Origin: Schoenoplectus triqueter
Taxonomy: Eukaryota; Streptophyta; Magnoliopsida; Poales; Cyperaceae
Assembly: GCA_964058805.1 (NCBI GenBank)
Contig: CAXKVV010000824.1
Coordinates: 24,589 to 88,588, forward strand
Length of the DNA stretch: 64,000 nucleotides
Direction of reading: 5' to 3'
Positions 11,130 through 23,302 of the stretch are shown here, in pieces. Made by a program: the position numbers and the translations under genes. Under the pieces are notes generated by a model. The model searched no databases, was not told the DNA's origin, and saw only the letters and a program-made list of their open reading frames with translations. Within the stretch, counting starts at the first letter, position 1; every line of letters starts with the position of its first letter.

Positions 11130-11843
11130 TCGGGATGGATCTGGCATATTTATAAATCTGGGTATTTATTACGGGTGTTTGATTCTCGTACCTTATGTAT
11201 TACATTTTATTCTTATTTCCACAAAAATTTTTCTATTTCGGGTTTCTTTATCATATCATGTCATTATCATGTAGGTCAAATGTGCATAATAATATTATTA
11301 TATTTACTTAACAATATTATGCTGCATTTCAAACATCAGTATCGGTTTTTGGGTCCAGTCTAGGAAAGAAGATCAAATCTTAAGGCTGGATCTAAATCCG
11401 TACTGAGTAATCTTATAAAATTACTCACGTTTCCACGGTGGATGTGGGATCCAGGTATTTTCAGGTTCGGGATTTTTGCTAGAATGAGTGCTAGGGACAG
11501 TCCTGCGCGATGACAGGGATGCTTCGCCGCATGTGCATGTGAGCCGGGTAGTCAGATAGGATCCATCGGGTTTTTGAGTTTTACTTCTTGCTTTTGGGTT
11601 TTTATTTGAGAGATTGCTGCCCATTCCGATGGAGCTAGCCCCCGCCTATGTAGGCGTTGTATTCTCTTTGTTCATTCTGGACTGTATGGTCATGTATATT
11701 TTTATTATTATTATTGTTTTGTTTATTCTGTGATTGCTTTATTTTATTCATTTAGCCTTCCGTACGCACGTCTCGTCGTGCGTACGTGGCGGGATTAACA
11801 CCCCTAATCCGTTTCATTTATTCTGGGGTGTGACATCCTTCGG

Positions 11844-11855
11844 TGGTATCAGAGC
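11844..11855 (+). other. Primer binding site (initiator Met-tRNA) of the Tekay-like element
   Basis: TGGTATCAGAGC, complementary to the 3' end of plant initiator Met-tRNA, lies 8 nt after the end of the 5' LTR. It primes minus-strand DNA synthesis. Confidence 0.95.
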
Positions 11856-12174
11856 ATGGAATTTATAATCCGATTCAATATAAACCATGCTGGGATAACG
11901 TGTAAGGAATCCCGGGATACGAATAAAATAAACAAAACAATAATGAGTACGTGACTTAGGTTGTGAGGGTAGGTCAAGGAAAAAGGGGGAGGCGTCGCAC
12001 GACTATACGGTCGTGACTTCGCTGATCCTGCGGATCCCACCGCTCAAAGTGAGTAACATGTCATGAGTATATGTAGAATAAAAAATTGGTAGAGGAATTT
12101 AGTGAACCCTAAGTGATACTTACGGGATTTATTCTTTTCTTTTCCCCAGATTTTTGTGTTTCATTCGGTCGGCC

Positions 12175-12993
12175 ATGGTGCACTCATCCTCAGGAGGTCG
12201 CGATCCTCGGAGACCTCGCACCCGTGCTCAGGGCCGGCTAGAGCTACCCCCACCAGATCCACAGCCCTCACGCCCGCTTACGAGTGAGGGTCATGTGGCC
12301 CACGATACCGTCAGTTCCACGCACCGTCCGCACCCCTCTGATGAGCATGGTACCCCATCTCCACTGTCTCCCCCGGTCACTTCTCCCGGGACCCATACGC
12401 GCAGAGCGGCTCCCAGTACCCCGTCACCTGTGGATCCGCCACAGCCTGCGGCCCCGCCGCAGCCTATCTTATTCACCCCCGGGACTGACCCGGCCCAGCT
12501 CATGCAAGCCTTCTTTTCTGGGCTGGCGCAGTTTACCTCTCAGGCGAGCGCTGCGGGACAGACGACACAGGATCCGTTTGTCTCTGCGTTGCGGGAGTTT
12601 GAGCGCCATCATACACCCCGGTATGATGGTAGCGGCGGGTACGACGCTGCTGAGGAGTGGCTTGCAGCAGTACAGGTCACTTTTCGTCTCTCGCGTACTC
12701 CCGAGACCTACCTGGCCGAGCTAGCGACCACCCTATTGGATCGCGACGCTCGCCACTGGTGGACCTCCCAGGAGCCTCAGTTTGAGGGTGGAGTTCGAGC
12801 CATGTCGTGGGAGCGTTTCTCCGACATATTTCGGGCTCGCTTCATGGGAGAGCACCAGTTATCTGTGCTCCGATACAGGTTCGAGGCGCTGACACAGGGT
12901 TCTCGGACAGCTCGTCAGTATGGAGAGTTATTCATTCGACTCTCTCGTTACGCACCCGAGCTAGTCGCGGATCCAGCGCGACGCCGAGCCTGA
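12175..12993 (+). pseudogene. Tekay-like gag, cut by an in-frame stop
   Basis: Start chosen at 12175 (GCCATGG context, first Met of the Ser/Gly/Arg-rich N-terminus); an upstream in-frame Met at 12154 is less favoured. The product would run 272 residues. A Pro-rich N-terminal third is followed by the retrotransposon gag domain, with the WLAAVQ, DARHWW, FRARF and GELFIRLSRYAPEL regions. The frame meets TGA at 12991-12993, and the codons that follow stay in the same frame and continue gag toward the zinc knuckle. The break is therefore a single nonsense change and not a designed gag/pol boundary. A CGA-to-TGA change by deamination of methylated cytosine is the likely cause (inference). Confidence 0.85.
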
Positions 12994-15900
12994 TTTATTC
13001 GAGGACTTCAGCCGGCTCTGGCTAGTGTCCTCGACATCTACCCTGGTACTTCGGTGGAGTTTCTGATGGATAAGGCCGAGTACCAGGAGAGCCTCATTGG
13101 AGCGCGGGCTGCGGCCCGCAACATCCGACCCCGTTTCGAGGGTGTCTCCACCTCGCTCCCTCCGCCGCGACCCTCTGCCCCCATACCACCCCGTAGGCCC
13201 CCGCTGCACCCACAGAGATACCAGCCGTACCCTCAGAGGTCCCCGCAGTACCCACCGAGACCCCAGCATGCCCCGCCGAGACCTCGCCCCGGTTTGTGTC
13301 ATTCGTGCCAGCAGCCGGGACACTGGGCACCCGACTGCCCACTCAGGGTTTCCCGACCGACCCCGGGAGCCATATCGGCGCCTCCTCGACCAGCAGGAGG
13401 ACGTGGAGCATCTATCCCGCCCCGAGGCGGAGGACGAGGACAGGCGTCTCGCCCTGTCGCTCGAGTACATGCCGTCGTGGCTGACGAGGCCGCGCCAGAG
13501 GCGGATGTGGAGCAGCTATGCTATGAGGATCCCGTCGATGCCGAGCTTATTGCAGGTATGGTGTACATCTCTGACAGCCCTGCTTTTGTACTTATAGATA
13601 CGGGGGCTAGTCATTCATTCGTTTCGTCACTATTTATCGCGTCACGAGAGTGGCCTACCGAGATCAGGACACGAGCCATGGAGGTACAGACGCCACTAGG
13701 GAGGACCGCTATCGTCGACCGGATCTGTCGCGGACGTTTGGTTAGGATCGCGGGTAGGGACCTAGTAGTAGACCTTACTGTTCTCGACATGCGAGACTTC
13801 GACGTACTTCTCGGACTCGATTGGTTGACGCGACACCGCGCCGTAGTCGACTGTGAGCGACGCAGTGTGAGGTTCGGTGACGAGACGTCAGAGCCTTTCT
13901 ATTTCCGAGGGAAGAAGCCAGGTACGAGAGTGCCGATTATATCCGCCCTTCAGGCAAAACATCTCATGTCAGCGGGATGTGAGTATTACCTGGCGTCTGT
14001 TGCAGTTACGGACGCCAAGGAGGTGGATATGTCGACTGTTTCCGTTGCGAGAGAGTATCCCGACGTCTTTCTGGACGAGCTACCCGGCTTACCGCCGCCA
14101 CGTGACGTAGAGTTCTGCATCGAGCTTCAGCCGAGCACGACGCCCGTCGCACGCGCCCCGTACCGGATGGCACCCGCAGAGCTACGGGAGTTGAAGATTC
14201 AGTTGGAGGAGTTACTGGAGAAGGGATTTATACGTCCGAGCACCTCCCCTTGGGGTGCTCCAGTCTTGTTCATCCGCAAGAAGGACGGTACCCTACGTCT
14301 ATGCATAGACTATAGGGAGCTCAACAAGGTCACAGTGCCCAACAGGTATCCGATACCTCGTATCGATGACCTGTTCTATCAGCTACAGGGTTCACAGGTA
14401 TATTCCAAGATCGACCTACGATCTGGATACCATCAGCTGACCATTAGGGCTAGTGATGTCCCGAAGACTGCCTTCCGTACGCGATACGGTCACTACGAGT
14501 TCTTAGTTATGTCATTTGGTTTGACGAACGCCCCCGCGTATTTCATGAGCCTTATGCACAGGGTGTTCTCAGACTATCTAGACCAGTTCGTAGTAGTTTT
14601 CATTGATGATATACTCGTCTATTCGCGTAGTCGGGACGAGCACGCGCGCCATCTGAGACTGACTCTGCAGCGGTTGAGAGAGCACAAGCTATATGCCAAG
14701 CTCTCGAAGTGCGAGTTTTGGCTCGAGCAGGTCGGATTCCTTGGACACATTATATCCAGGGATGGACTTGCGGTGGACCCGCAGAAGATTTCGGCGATCA
14801 CAGAGTGGAGACCCCCTACGACTCAGACTGAGGTGCGTAGTTTCTTAGGACTCGCTGGGTACTACCGGCGATTCGTAGAGGGATTCTCCGTACTCGCCGC
14901 ACCATTGACCCAGCTGTTGCAGAAGGGAGTCAAATTTGAGTGGACTCCCGAGCGACAGCAGAGCTTCGAGGAGCTCAAGAGACGTCTCGTCTCTGCGCCC
15001 ATTCTAGCCATGCCGGTGCCCGACACGGAGTATTCGGTCTATACCGATGCATCCCGGCTTGGACTCGGGTGCGTCTTGATGCAGGAGGGGCACGTCATTG
15101 CCTACGCGTCACGACAGCTTAAGACCCATGAGAGGAACTATCCGACTCATGATTTGGAGTTGGCCGCCGTGATCTTCGCATTGAAGATCTGGCGTCATTA
15201 CCTCTATGGAGCGAAGTGCAAGATCTTCACCGATCATAAGAGCCTCAAGTATGTCTTTACGCAGAAGGAGCTCAATTTGAGACAGAGGCGATGGCTGGAG
15301 TTGATGAAGGATTACGAGCTGAAGATCCTTTATCACCCCGGCAAGGCCAATGTAGTGGCTGACGCTTTGAGTCGCAAGAGTAGCGCGAACCTTGCGACTC
15401 TGATCACTGAGCAGCACCAATTGATTGAGGACATGCGACGACTGGATCTCGTCATGACTGTTTCGGACGCGCCATCCACCTCCACCTCGATCGACATTGC
15501 CACGGCAGCGCCATTGAGCATACGACCCACGTTACGAGACGAGATACGACTCGCACAGCCTTCCGATCCACTTTTGGCGAAGTACATCGCTAGTGTACCT
15601 CAGGGCACCGCACCGCGATTCCACATCGCTGACGATGGAGCTCTTATGTTTGACGATCGCCTGTGCGTACCTAAGGACCCAGATCTCAAGAGCAAGATCT
15701 TGACAGAGGCCCACGACTCGGGATACGCTATCCATCCAGGAGAGACCAAGATGTATCAGACCCTCAAGAGACACTTCTGGTGGAAGAAGATGCACAAGGA
15801 GATAGCCCAGTACGTGGCTAGGTGTCTCGTATGTCAGAAGGTTAAGGCCGACCGTAGGAGGCCGGCTGGACTGATACAGCCCCTACCGAAGTCACAGCGC

Positions 15901-16962
15901 AAGTTCGACATCATCACGATGGATTTTGTGACGGGGCTGCCCAGGACGCGACTGGGGCACAACGCAGTTTGGGTTATAGTCGACACGCTTACCAAGGTCG
16001 CACACTTCATTCCCTTTCGATTAGGGACATCGGCCGAGGACATGGGGAGATTGTACTTAGCATGGCAGTACCGACATCACGGAGTGCCGACGCGGATCGT
16101 CTCTGATCGTGACCCACGCTTTACGTCTCGGTTTTGGGGGAGATTCCAGGAGGCCCTCGGGACGACGCTCAGTTTCAGCACCGCTTTCCATCCGCAGACC
16201 GACGGACAGTCCGAGCGTACGATCCAGACTCTCGAGGACATGCTACGCGCCTGCGCACTCACGATGAGTGGAGATTGGGAGCTGCACCTCAGCTTGTCAG
16301 AGTTCGCGTATAACAACAGCTATCACGCTTCGATCGGTATGTCCCCTTTCGAGGCGCTCTACGGACAGCCAGTACGTACCCCCGTATGCTGGGGACCCGC
16401 CGGCACGTACGAGCCTACGACATCCGAGATGGTCAACGAGAGTCATGCCACCGTCAGGTTGATCCATGAGCGTTTACGCGCGGCACAGGACCGACAGAGA
16501 CGCTACGCGGACCCCAAGAGACGCGACTTCCAGCTGACCGTGGGCGAGCACGCGCTACTGAGGGTCTCGCCCACCAAGGGCGTTATGAGGTTCGGAGTCA
16601 AGGGAAAGCTCGCACCACGATATATTGGACCGTTCCTGATTCTCGAGCGAGTTGGACCTGCAGCATATCGACTTGCTCTGCCGCCTTCGCTCGCTGGCGT
16701 ACACAACGTCTTCCATGTATCACAGTTGAGACGTTACGTATCCGACCCTTCCCACGTCTTGGAGGTCGAGCCTCTTCATGTGGAGCCGGACTTATCTTAC
16801 AGAGAGCGACCGTTACGCATACTAGACACACAGGTGACCCAGCTCCGGAGACGATCTATTCCTCGAGTCCTTGTGCAGTGGGAGCATCATTCGCCACGAG
16901 AGGCTACTTGGGAGCTCGAGAGCGAGATGCGCGAGAGTCACCCCGAGCTGTTCACGACGTGA
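12994..16962 (+). CDS. Tekay-like gag C-terminus and pol polyprotein
   Basis: In frame with gag after the TGA, the frame stays open to 16962; its first Met is at 13054 (1,302 residues from there). In order from that Met: zinc knuckle [14 protein letters not shown] (about 82-95), protease [10 protein letters not shown] (about 179), reverse transcriptase with LCIDYREL (about 416) and the catalytic FIDDIL (about 516), RNase H VYTDAS (about 664), integrase zinc finger with paired His and CLVC (about 893-930), integrase core with DFVTGL (about 957), SDRDPRF (about 1017) and HPQTDGQSE, and a C-terminal chromodomain-like end with VLVQWE and EATWE. All catalytic motifs look intact. It would copy the element's RNA and integrate the DNA in the nucleus. 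It has no independent start, so expression depends on translating past the gag stop. Confidence 0.9.
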   Translation, partial: FIRGLQPALASVLDIYPGTSVEFLMDKAEYQESLIGARAAARNIRPRFEGVSTSLPPPRPSAPIPPRRPPLHPQRYQPYPQRSPQYPPRPQHAPPRPRPGLCHSCQQPGHWAPDCPLRVSRPTPGAISAPPRPAGGRGASIPPRGGGRGQASRPVARVHAVVADEAAPEADVEQLCYEDPVDAELIAGMVYISDSPAFVLIDTGASHSFVSSLFIASREWPTEIRTRAMEVQTPLGRTAIVDRICRGRLVRIAGRDLVVDLTVLDMRDFDVLLGLDWLTRHRAVVDCERRSVRFGDETSEPFYFRGKKPGTRVPIISALQAKHLMSAGCEYYLASVAVTDAKEVDMSTVSVAREYPDVFLDELPGLPPPRDVEFCIELQPSTTPVARAPYRMAPAELRELKIQLEELLEKGFIRPSTSPWGAPVLFIRKKDGTLRLCIDYRELNKVTVPNRYPIPRIDDLFYQLQGSQVYSKIDLRSGYHQLTIRASDVPKTAFRTRYGHYEFLVMSFGLTNAPAYFMSLMHRVFSDYLDQFVVVFIDDILVYSRSRDEHARHLRLTLQRLREHKLYAKLSKCEFWLEQVGFLGHIISRDGLAVDPQKISAITEWRPPTTQTEVRSFLGLAGYYRRFVEGFSVLAAPLTQLLQKGVKFEWTPERQQSFEELKRRLVSAPILAMPVPDTEYSVYTDASRLGLGCVLMQEGHVIAYASRQLKTHERNYPTHDLELAAVIFALKIWRHYLYGAKCKIFTDHKSLKYVFTQKELNLRQRRWLELMKDYELKILYHPGKANVVADALSRKSSANLATLITEQHQLIEDMRRLDLVMTVSDAPSTSTSIDIATAAPLSIRPTLRDEIRLAQPSDPLLAKYIASVPQGTAPRFHIADDGALMFDDRLCVPKDPDLKSKILTEAHDSGYAIHPGETKMYQTLKRHFWWKKMHKEIAQYVARCLVCQKVKADRRRPAGLIQPLPKSQRKFDIITMDFVTGLPRTRLGHNAVWVIVDTLTKVAHFIPFRLGTSAEDMGRLYLAWQYRHHGVPTRIVSDRDPRFTSRFWGRFQEALGTTLSFSTAFHPQTDGQSERTIQTLEDMLRACALTMSGDWELHLSLSEFAYNNSYHASIGMSPFEALYGQPVRTPVCWGPAGTYEPTTSEMVNESHATVRLIHERLRAAQDRQRRYADPKRRDFQLTVGEHALLRVSPTKGVMRFGVKGKLAPRYIGPFLILERVGPAAYRLALPPSLAGVHNVFHVSQLRRYVSDPSHVLEVEPLHVEPDLSYRERPLRILDTQVTQLRRRSIPRVLVQWEHHSPREATWELESEMRESHPELFTT

Positions 16963-16992
16963 GTTTTCGTTTCGAGGACGAAACTTATCTTT

Positions 16993-17004
16993 AGGGGGGA
17001 GAAA
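16993..17004 (+). other. Polypurine tract of the Tekay-like element
   Basis: AGGGGGGAGAAA directly abuts the TGTTAAAC start of the 3' LTR; it is the plus-strand primer for reverse transcription. Confidence 0.9.
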
Positions 17005-20000
17005 TGTTAAACCGCGAAATTTTAATTAAGGAATAATGACAATTAAGGCAATAATTTAACGTAACTTAAATAATAGCTTAACTCAATGTTAAACGGAACA
17101 TATACGAAAATAATAATAATAATAATGAAAATATTAAATAAAAATCACAAATTCTTAATTTCAATCAAGAAATAACGTAACACACTAAGTTAAAAACTAA
17201 AAAAAAAACCTAATAATCTAAATTAAATTAATTTATGGTATGAATTATAAATAAAGAAATGAAGATCAATCTTATTTACGAAACTACCCAAGGATCAAAT
17301 GAATAATCGTTTAAAACAAATTAAATTAAGTCAAAGAATTTAAAATTTTAAAATAAATATAATCAAAACATTGATAATGATTTCCATAACAAAGTATTAA
17401 AATTTTCTAAATTGAATAATTAAATACGAGTAGAAAACTGATTTCCACACATAAATGACCATAATATTTCGGCCACAGAAGATCCTACTACCTACTGCTC
17501 TCTCTCTCTTCTTTAAACCTTTCATTTAATATCGTTCTCTCTCTCCTCTCTCCCCAGCGCAAAACCGTCCCCTCACATTTACTCTCTCCCGCTCCCTCTG
17601 TCGAGTCGCCTCTCTGTCTTTTCCTTCCATCTTTTCTCCTGCCTTTGCTTTCTCCGTCGAGCTCTCTCTCTCTCCCATTTTGTTCTCGCCTCTTTCCTCT
17701 CTTGTGTTCTTGCCCTACCGACTCTGACCTATTTTCTCTCCCTCGGATGAGGGGCTCACTGCAACCCTGGACTTTCCGTCCTCTTGCTCCGTGCTAAGCC
17801 TGCGCTGGCTGTCCCGTCAGCCGCGAAACCTGTCATCCCTAATGATCGTTGCTAGCCACTTGGCCACTGGTTGCCCTGACCTAACCCCCTCTATATATAT
17901 ATAAATCCCGAGCGTGCGCCTCTCTCTCCCCTTCTGCTGCCTATCTCATGCGTTGAGAACTTGGAAATTTTAGAAATTTAACTGATAAGAACAGATAGAG
18001 CAAAAAAAAAGAAAGGGGTTCGAAAGGGAAGGGAGAGGTGGTGGCCGGGAGTTCACTGAGGCGTCGACCTTTGCCTTGTGCTTTACCCTTCTACTGCCTG
18101 TGGGATCTTTTTACTGGTAAAAACCCTACTCTTGTTGCCTTCGTTCCTTTTCTGGTAAACTTAGCTTCCTTGCTTGTTGATCTGATTTTTCCTCTGATTC
18201 TGGTAAACCCTAGATTCTCGTTACTGGTTCTTTTGCTAATTAAGTCGGTTGGCTTGATTGAAATTTTTATGGGAGGTTGTTGTGAACCCTGGTACACTGG
18301 TACCCTTGGTACCAGTGAGGCGGGGCTGACTCTCTATGCTGTCTTTTGCCTGCTGAGTTGAGCCTGGTTATTTGCTTATCGCTGGGATCTGAGTTGTTGC
18401 TTGTTGAGTACTATCCTTTCTGCCCCTTGTTGGTCTCTGTGATTTGTTCTTGCCCTTTTCTGGTATCTACCCTACTGGTAGAACAGCCCCCCTCCTCTGT
18501 GGACTGATACTGGTACTGATTTCGGGGTTGGGCTATTTTCTTGTGTTGTTGCTGGTAATGGGATTGCTTGATTTTTTTGTTTGTCAGACTTGCTAAGTTG
18601 CCTCTGAAATGACCTTGGTACACTGGTACCATTCAGTACCAGTGAAGTGAGGCATTTGCCCTGTGCCCTTTTTATCTCCCATGTGGGTTGTACCTCTTGA
18701 ACTGGTGCTGGTTTGATTGATGGTTTTGTTTGTGTTGCTAATTTATTATGCTGCTGATACTGTCTCTGGTTTTCTTGGCTTATCTGACCTTATTTCATAT
18801 GATGGTTTACTGGTAAATTAGGGGTGAGTTTGGGCCTCTAATGCTCTGTTGATTGTTTGATTGTGTGTGTGCCTATCTTGCCCTAATCACTGCTTGATGT
18901 CTGATTCTGGTTTTCTGAGGCTGTCCCTGGCTTACTTTACTGGTACTGGCCTGATTGAATGTAGTAGTTACCCAAATTTTTGAACCACCCCTTGTGTTAT
19001 GCTGGTCAGTCAGGTGATGATGGTTATTGTTATGATTGTGCACTGTTTGGTTGTTTCTGAAATATCCCCCAGCTGACCCTTGGTACACTGGTACCAGTGA
19101 TGTGAGGGTCAGAGAGGTGGGCTGTGTCTGTTTGTGCCTTTTGGTTCGGCTTGGCCTGTATGCGCCCTAATCCTACACTTGTTGCCTCCTTGATTTGGTT
19201 GTTGTGCATGCCCTCGGTTGTCTACCGTAAACTTGTGGCCCAGTTGCTCATTTTTAATTGTGGCTCTGATTTGTCTATTGCCTCGAGATAGTATTATGTT
19301 AATTGGGCTATTGGATTAAGCAGGAAAATTTAGATAAATGGACCCTTGGATTAAATGAAGGCCTTAGGAGAAATGAGAAATTGACCCCAAATATAATAAC
19401 CAGGATTTAAAATAACTAGATTTTGTTGAGCCGACTAATTTAAATTAATTAACTTAAAACATTAATTAGGAATTAGAAATACTTCAATAAGGCCCAATAA
19501 TTTAAAATTGTCTCAAGACAATAAAAGTGAGTAAATTAAAAATGTGACTATATAAATTGGAAGCCGCCCCGAAAGGTTAGGCGGTACCCATTATTAACAA
19601 CGTAAACTTAAAGAACGGGAAATGATTATATTCCCTGACTGCCCCCGATTCGGGATATCGGTGCTTTGGCACCAATGATTTGATAGTCAGCGTATGATCC
19701 CGAACATTAAAACACCAACACATAAATAATATAACAACTTTTCTTTACTTTTGTTTTATTTATTTTTCGTTCATTTTATTCATTTCTTTTTCTTTTATTT
19801 TATTTCTTCTTATTTTACTTTTATTTTTAAAACTATTTTCCCTAACTTATAAAAACCTAATAATAATAATTATATATAATAAAGAAACTATATAAATTAA
19901 AAGCATAGTAAAAACCATAATTAGAATGTAATTAATATATATTAATCAATTTCTCTATTTTTAAAATAAATGAAATATTAGAAATAAAATATTATATATA

Positions 20001-22461
20001 TATATATATTATATTAATCAGTTTCTCTAATTAATAACAGGATAATATTAATAAATATATAAATATATGTTAATTAATATCCCTATGGAAAAAGATAAAT
20101 AAAAGAATATTAGAATATAATATTAAATATATTATATATATCATATATTAATCAATTTCTCTATTTTAAATTAAATGATTTGATGATTAAATCCATAAAC
20201 TCGAAATGTAAATAGAGAATGAACGATAAACACAACTAAACGGATCGATGTGCGAGAAACTAAAATTTCCGACACCGCGTATATGCAGCAGAAATGTTGC
20301 TGAAATTTTCAAGAAAGGACGATAACACCCGAACAAACGCTTAATTAAATTATCAATCTAATTTAATTATTAATTGTGAAATAAATCAAGTTAAAACTAA
20401 TGAACGTCTAATTTAAATTAAAATAGGTGATATAGTCGACTCGGATCCACTCGCGGAGTACGAGGTCACTCCCGACCAGACGTACGCAGACACCGACCCC
20501 GAGGCCGGTGTTCTACCTCCGGAGTAGAGCGACTTCGCGATCCTCGCCAGCACTCTCAGGTACGGTTTCCTGGGATTTGATTTCCTTTCTTCAGAAATAG
20601 GAACCCAAACCGAAAAATAAAATGTTGTTAAAAATAAATCTGAATTGCGGTGTTTTTTGACCAAAAATGATTAGAGACTGAATCTGACCTGTCATATGCA
20701 CCCGGTAAAATTGACCAGCATATTTGAGACATACCCGCATTTACATGTCATATCATGTCATATTGCACGTAGACAGGATAGGAGTAGGATCCGGGAAATA
20801 GTCCCGAGATAGGATCAGATAGAATTAAATAATTCAAGTTGTAGATTATAATTACTAGGAAAATATTATTACTATCACTAATTATTAATTAAGTCAGGTA
20901 GTTAATCATGCATTAAATGCATGGGAGTGCTGAGAGGCGGACCGGGTAATTCTCAGTCGGAGTTGCCTTGCATAACCAGACCGTTGTGGTTACGTACGGT
21001 GACCCATAGGCCCGTGGGACCCACCGGTCTGTATATGCACTGCGCATCCTCGCCTGTCGGGTTATCCACCGATCCCGTCATTTGGCGGGTTCGGCTGTGT
21101 CGGAGTGTTTTCTTTTGATCTTTATTATATTTCTTATTATTATTCTTTATATGATTAAATTTTTAATCCAAATTTGAGCGATTTAGGATACCGTGTACTT
21201 CAGTGTTTAGTGTGGGCGGCCATATCCGAGACTGGAATCTATTTCGTGATACTATATTATTATATTTATCCGGCTTATTTAGGATCCTAGTATTGTCCGA
21301 AGGGCTTTCTCTTTTGGCCCTTAGTTGGTACAGAGAAAGTCGGGATGCGGTCCGCTGACCTTAGTGGGTACAGTGTAGGCTCCCATTTGTTTATATTCGC
21401 CTTGATACTTTTACGGGATGCGGTCCTCTGACCCTTGGTTGGTCCAGTGTAGGCTCCCATTTGTTTCCGTTTTGTTAATTCACGGGTAGTTATCTCCTTT
21501 TTACGATATGGCAACTGAAGACATACTATATCCATTGGCTTATATTTTGTTAGGTAAATTACCAGATTCAGCAGACCAGAGTACGTGCTTATAGCCGTTC
21601 ACTCTCCTAGGGCGTTATCGCCCCGGGAGCCCGAATTGTCGTTTGTGCAGCGTTGTCGCTGCACAAACATAAAGTCCTAAGTTAGTAAGTTGGGCCCTGG
21701 TTGTGCCCGCTTAGGCAAGGCCCGAGTTAGTAAGTTGGGCCCTGGTTGTGCCCGCTCGGGATGGATCTGGCATATTTACAAATCTGGGTATTTATTACGG
21801 GTGTTTGATTCTCGTACCTTATGTATTACATTTTATTCTTATTTCCACAAAAATTTTTCTATTTCGGGTTTCTTTATCATATCATGTCATTATCATGTAG
21901 GTCAAATGTGCATAATAATATTATTATATTTACTTAACAATATTATGCTGCATTTCAAACATCAGTATCGGTTTTTGGGTCCAGTCTAGGAAAGAAGATC
22001 AAATCTTAAGGCTGGATCTAAATCCGTACTGAGTAATCTTATAAAATTACTCACGTTTCCACGGTGGATGTGGGATCCAGGTATTTTCAGGTTCGGGATT
22101 TTTGCTAGAATGAGTGCTAGGGACAGTCCTGCGCGATGACAGGGATGTTTCGCCGCATGTGCATGTGAGCCGGGTAGTCAGATAGGATCCATCGGGTTTT
22201 TGAGTTTTACTTCTTGCTTTTGGGTTTTTATTTGAGAGATTGCTGCCCATTCCGATGGAGCTAGCCCCCGCCTATGTAGGCGTTGTATTCTCTTTGTTCA
22301 TTCTGGACTGTATGGTCATGTATATTTTTATTATTATTATTGTTTTGTTTATTCTGTGATTGCTTTATTTTATTCATTTAGCCTTCCATACGCACGTCTC
22401 GTCGTGCGTACGTGGCGGGATTAACACCCCTAATCCGTTTCATTTATTCTGGGGTGTGACA
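17005..22461 (+). repeat. 3' LTR of the Tekay-like element (5,457 bp)
   Basis: Near-identical to 6383-11835. Differences seen by eye include TAA and A-run length changes, TATATG/TATATA near the TATA box, GATTGG/GACCGG near 20940, and several single transitions (for example at about 20297, 21312, 22147 and 22387). It ends GGGGTGTGACA and is followed by the GTTAT duplication. Confidence 0.95.
21641..21668. repeat. 3' LTR copy of the 12-bp-stem hairpin
   Basis: Same inverted repeat as at 11015-11042, unchanged. Confidence 0.8.
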
Positions 22462-22466
22462 GTTAT
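22462..22466. repeat. Right target-site duplication (GTTAT)
   Basis: Exact repeat of 6378-6382. Confidence 0.95.
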
Positions 22467-23302
22467 AACGATTCAATACACTTACTCAAAAATATTCTAA
22501 GTTCTTTTTGAGCAGAAATAAGCTAAAATTAACATAGTGTATCGTTATGTAACGCTTCATAAAGCGTTCAACGATTCATGAAACGTATAACGATTCACTG
22601 AATCGTTATAACGTTTCTGAAGATCAGTAGACTTGTCAGAAGGTTGGTCAAATAAGTCAAAATATTGTAACGGTTATGTATAACGTTATAACGATTCATC
22701 ATATTCATTTTTGAATCGTTATAACGTTTCAATATAATTCTGACAAGGGGTATTCTTGGAAATTCAAGACTCTCATTATGAAACGTTATAACGATTTGTG
22801 AATCGTTATAACATTTCTGAGCGCAAGAATACCAATTTTCTTTTAATGGATTATAAAAGTGATGTTATGGGTGTAGAACAATTTATTAAGAAAAATAGTC
22901 AACATTCTTAGTAACCCAGAGCACCCTACTGCAATCAATAGAGTTGATTCCTTCCTTTGTAAATTATAAGAATAAGAGATCTTGAATTAGCCAAATCGAT
23001 AAACATTCTTGTGCAATATTCAGTTCTTTACTCTCTTGAGCGTTGTCTCAAATCTTCTCTTTGAGCCTTAAGCGCTCATTTGTTGTTATCTCTTTATTAC
23101 AGTTTTTAGTCTTCTTGCATTTATTTTGTGAAGAAGCTAAATATTCTATATTATAACTAATTTTTTGAGTAATAAAGCAGCATCTCATTTGTGGATGAGA
23201 CCCAGAGACGTATGCATTGTTAAAGTTGAACTCCGTTAATATTTTCTGTGTTCCTTATAATTTCTGTGCTTTGTGGGTAATAACCATCAACCATTCCTTA
23301 AA
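22467..23302 (+). mobile_element. Right part of the SIRE-like LTR, with GTTATAACG repeats
   Basis: Continues the element interrupted at 6382. The first 360 bp hold many copies of CGTTATAACG(A/T)TTC-type words on both strands (22467-22830). Then comes a retrotransposon-like R/U5 section: GAGACCCAGAGACGTATGCATTG, then AACTCCGTTAATATTTTCTGTG, a signature of SIRE/Maximus-type copia LTR ends. No internal coding region or second LTR is present, so it is read as a solo LTR. The exact 3' border (about 23300) and its target duplication could not be fixed. Confidence 0.5.

Larger units (their letters stand above)
6383..11835 (+). repeat. 5' LTR of the Tekay-like element (5,453 bp)
   Basis: Begins TGTTAAACCGCG and ends GGGGTGTGACA. 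Layout: AT-rich U3 start, CT-rich promoter (6850-7130), TATA box near 7274, then about 4.5 kb of R/U5. The R/U5 part includes a T/G-rich section (7400-8650), AT-rich sections and a GC-rich tail with short tandem repeats. Short open frames inside it (for example 107 codons at 7414) are repeated in the 3' LTR only because the LTRs are copies; none resembles a known protein. Confidence 0.95.
6383..22461 (+). mobile_element. Complete Ty3/gypsy chromovirus (Tekay/Del-like) with 5.45-kb LTRs
   Basis: A 16,079-bp element bounded by GTTAT duplications, TG...CA LTRs, an initiator-Met-tRNA primer site and a polypurine tract. Domain order is gag, zinc knuckle, protease, reverse transcriptase, RNase H, integrase and a C-terminal chromodomain-like segment, as in the Tekay/Del lineage of plant chromoviruses. 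Two LTRs make up about two-thirds of the element; the internal region is only about 5.2 kb. The LTRs differ by about a dozen substitutions and a few simple-repeat indels by eye, so the insertion is young. One in-frame TGA interrupts gag-pol, so this copy is probably not autonomous. The lineage is inferred from domain order and the C-terminus. Confidence 0.95.

Noticed and set aside
6059..23302. Exact borders and target duplication for the SIRE-like LTR
   Set aside because: Several TG and CA candidates exist, but none gives a matching 5-bp flank. A shared TTAATTTTTATAATTAAT at about 5968 and 23308 is too AT-rich and long to accept as the duplication.
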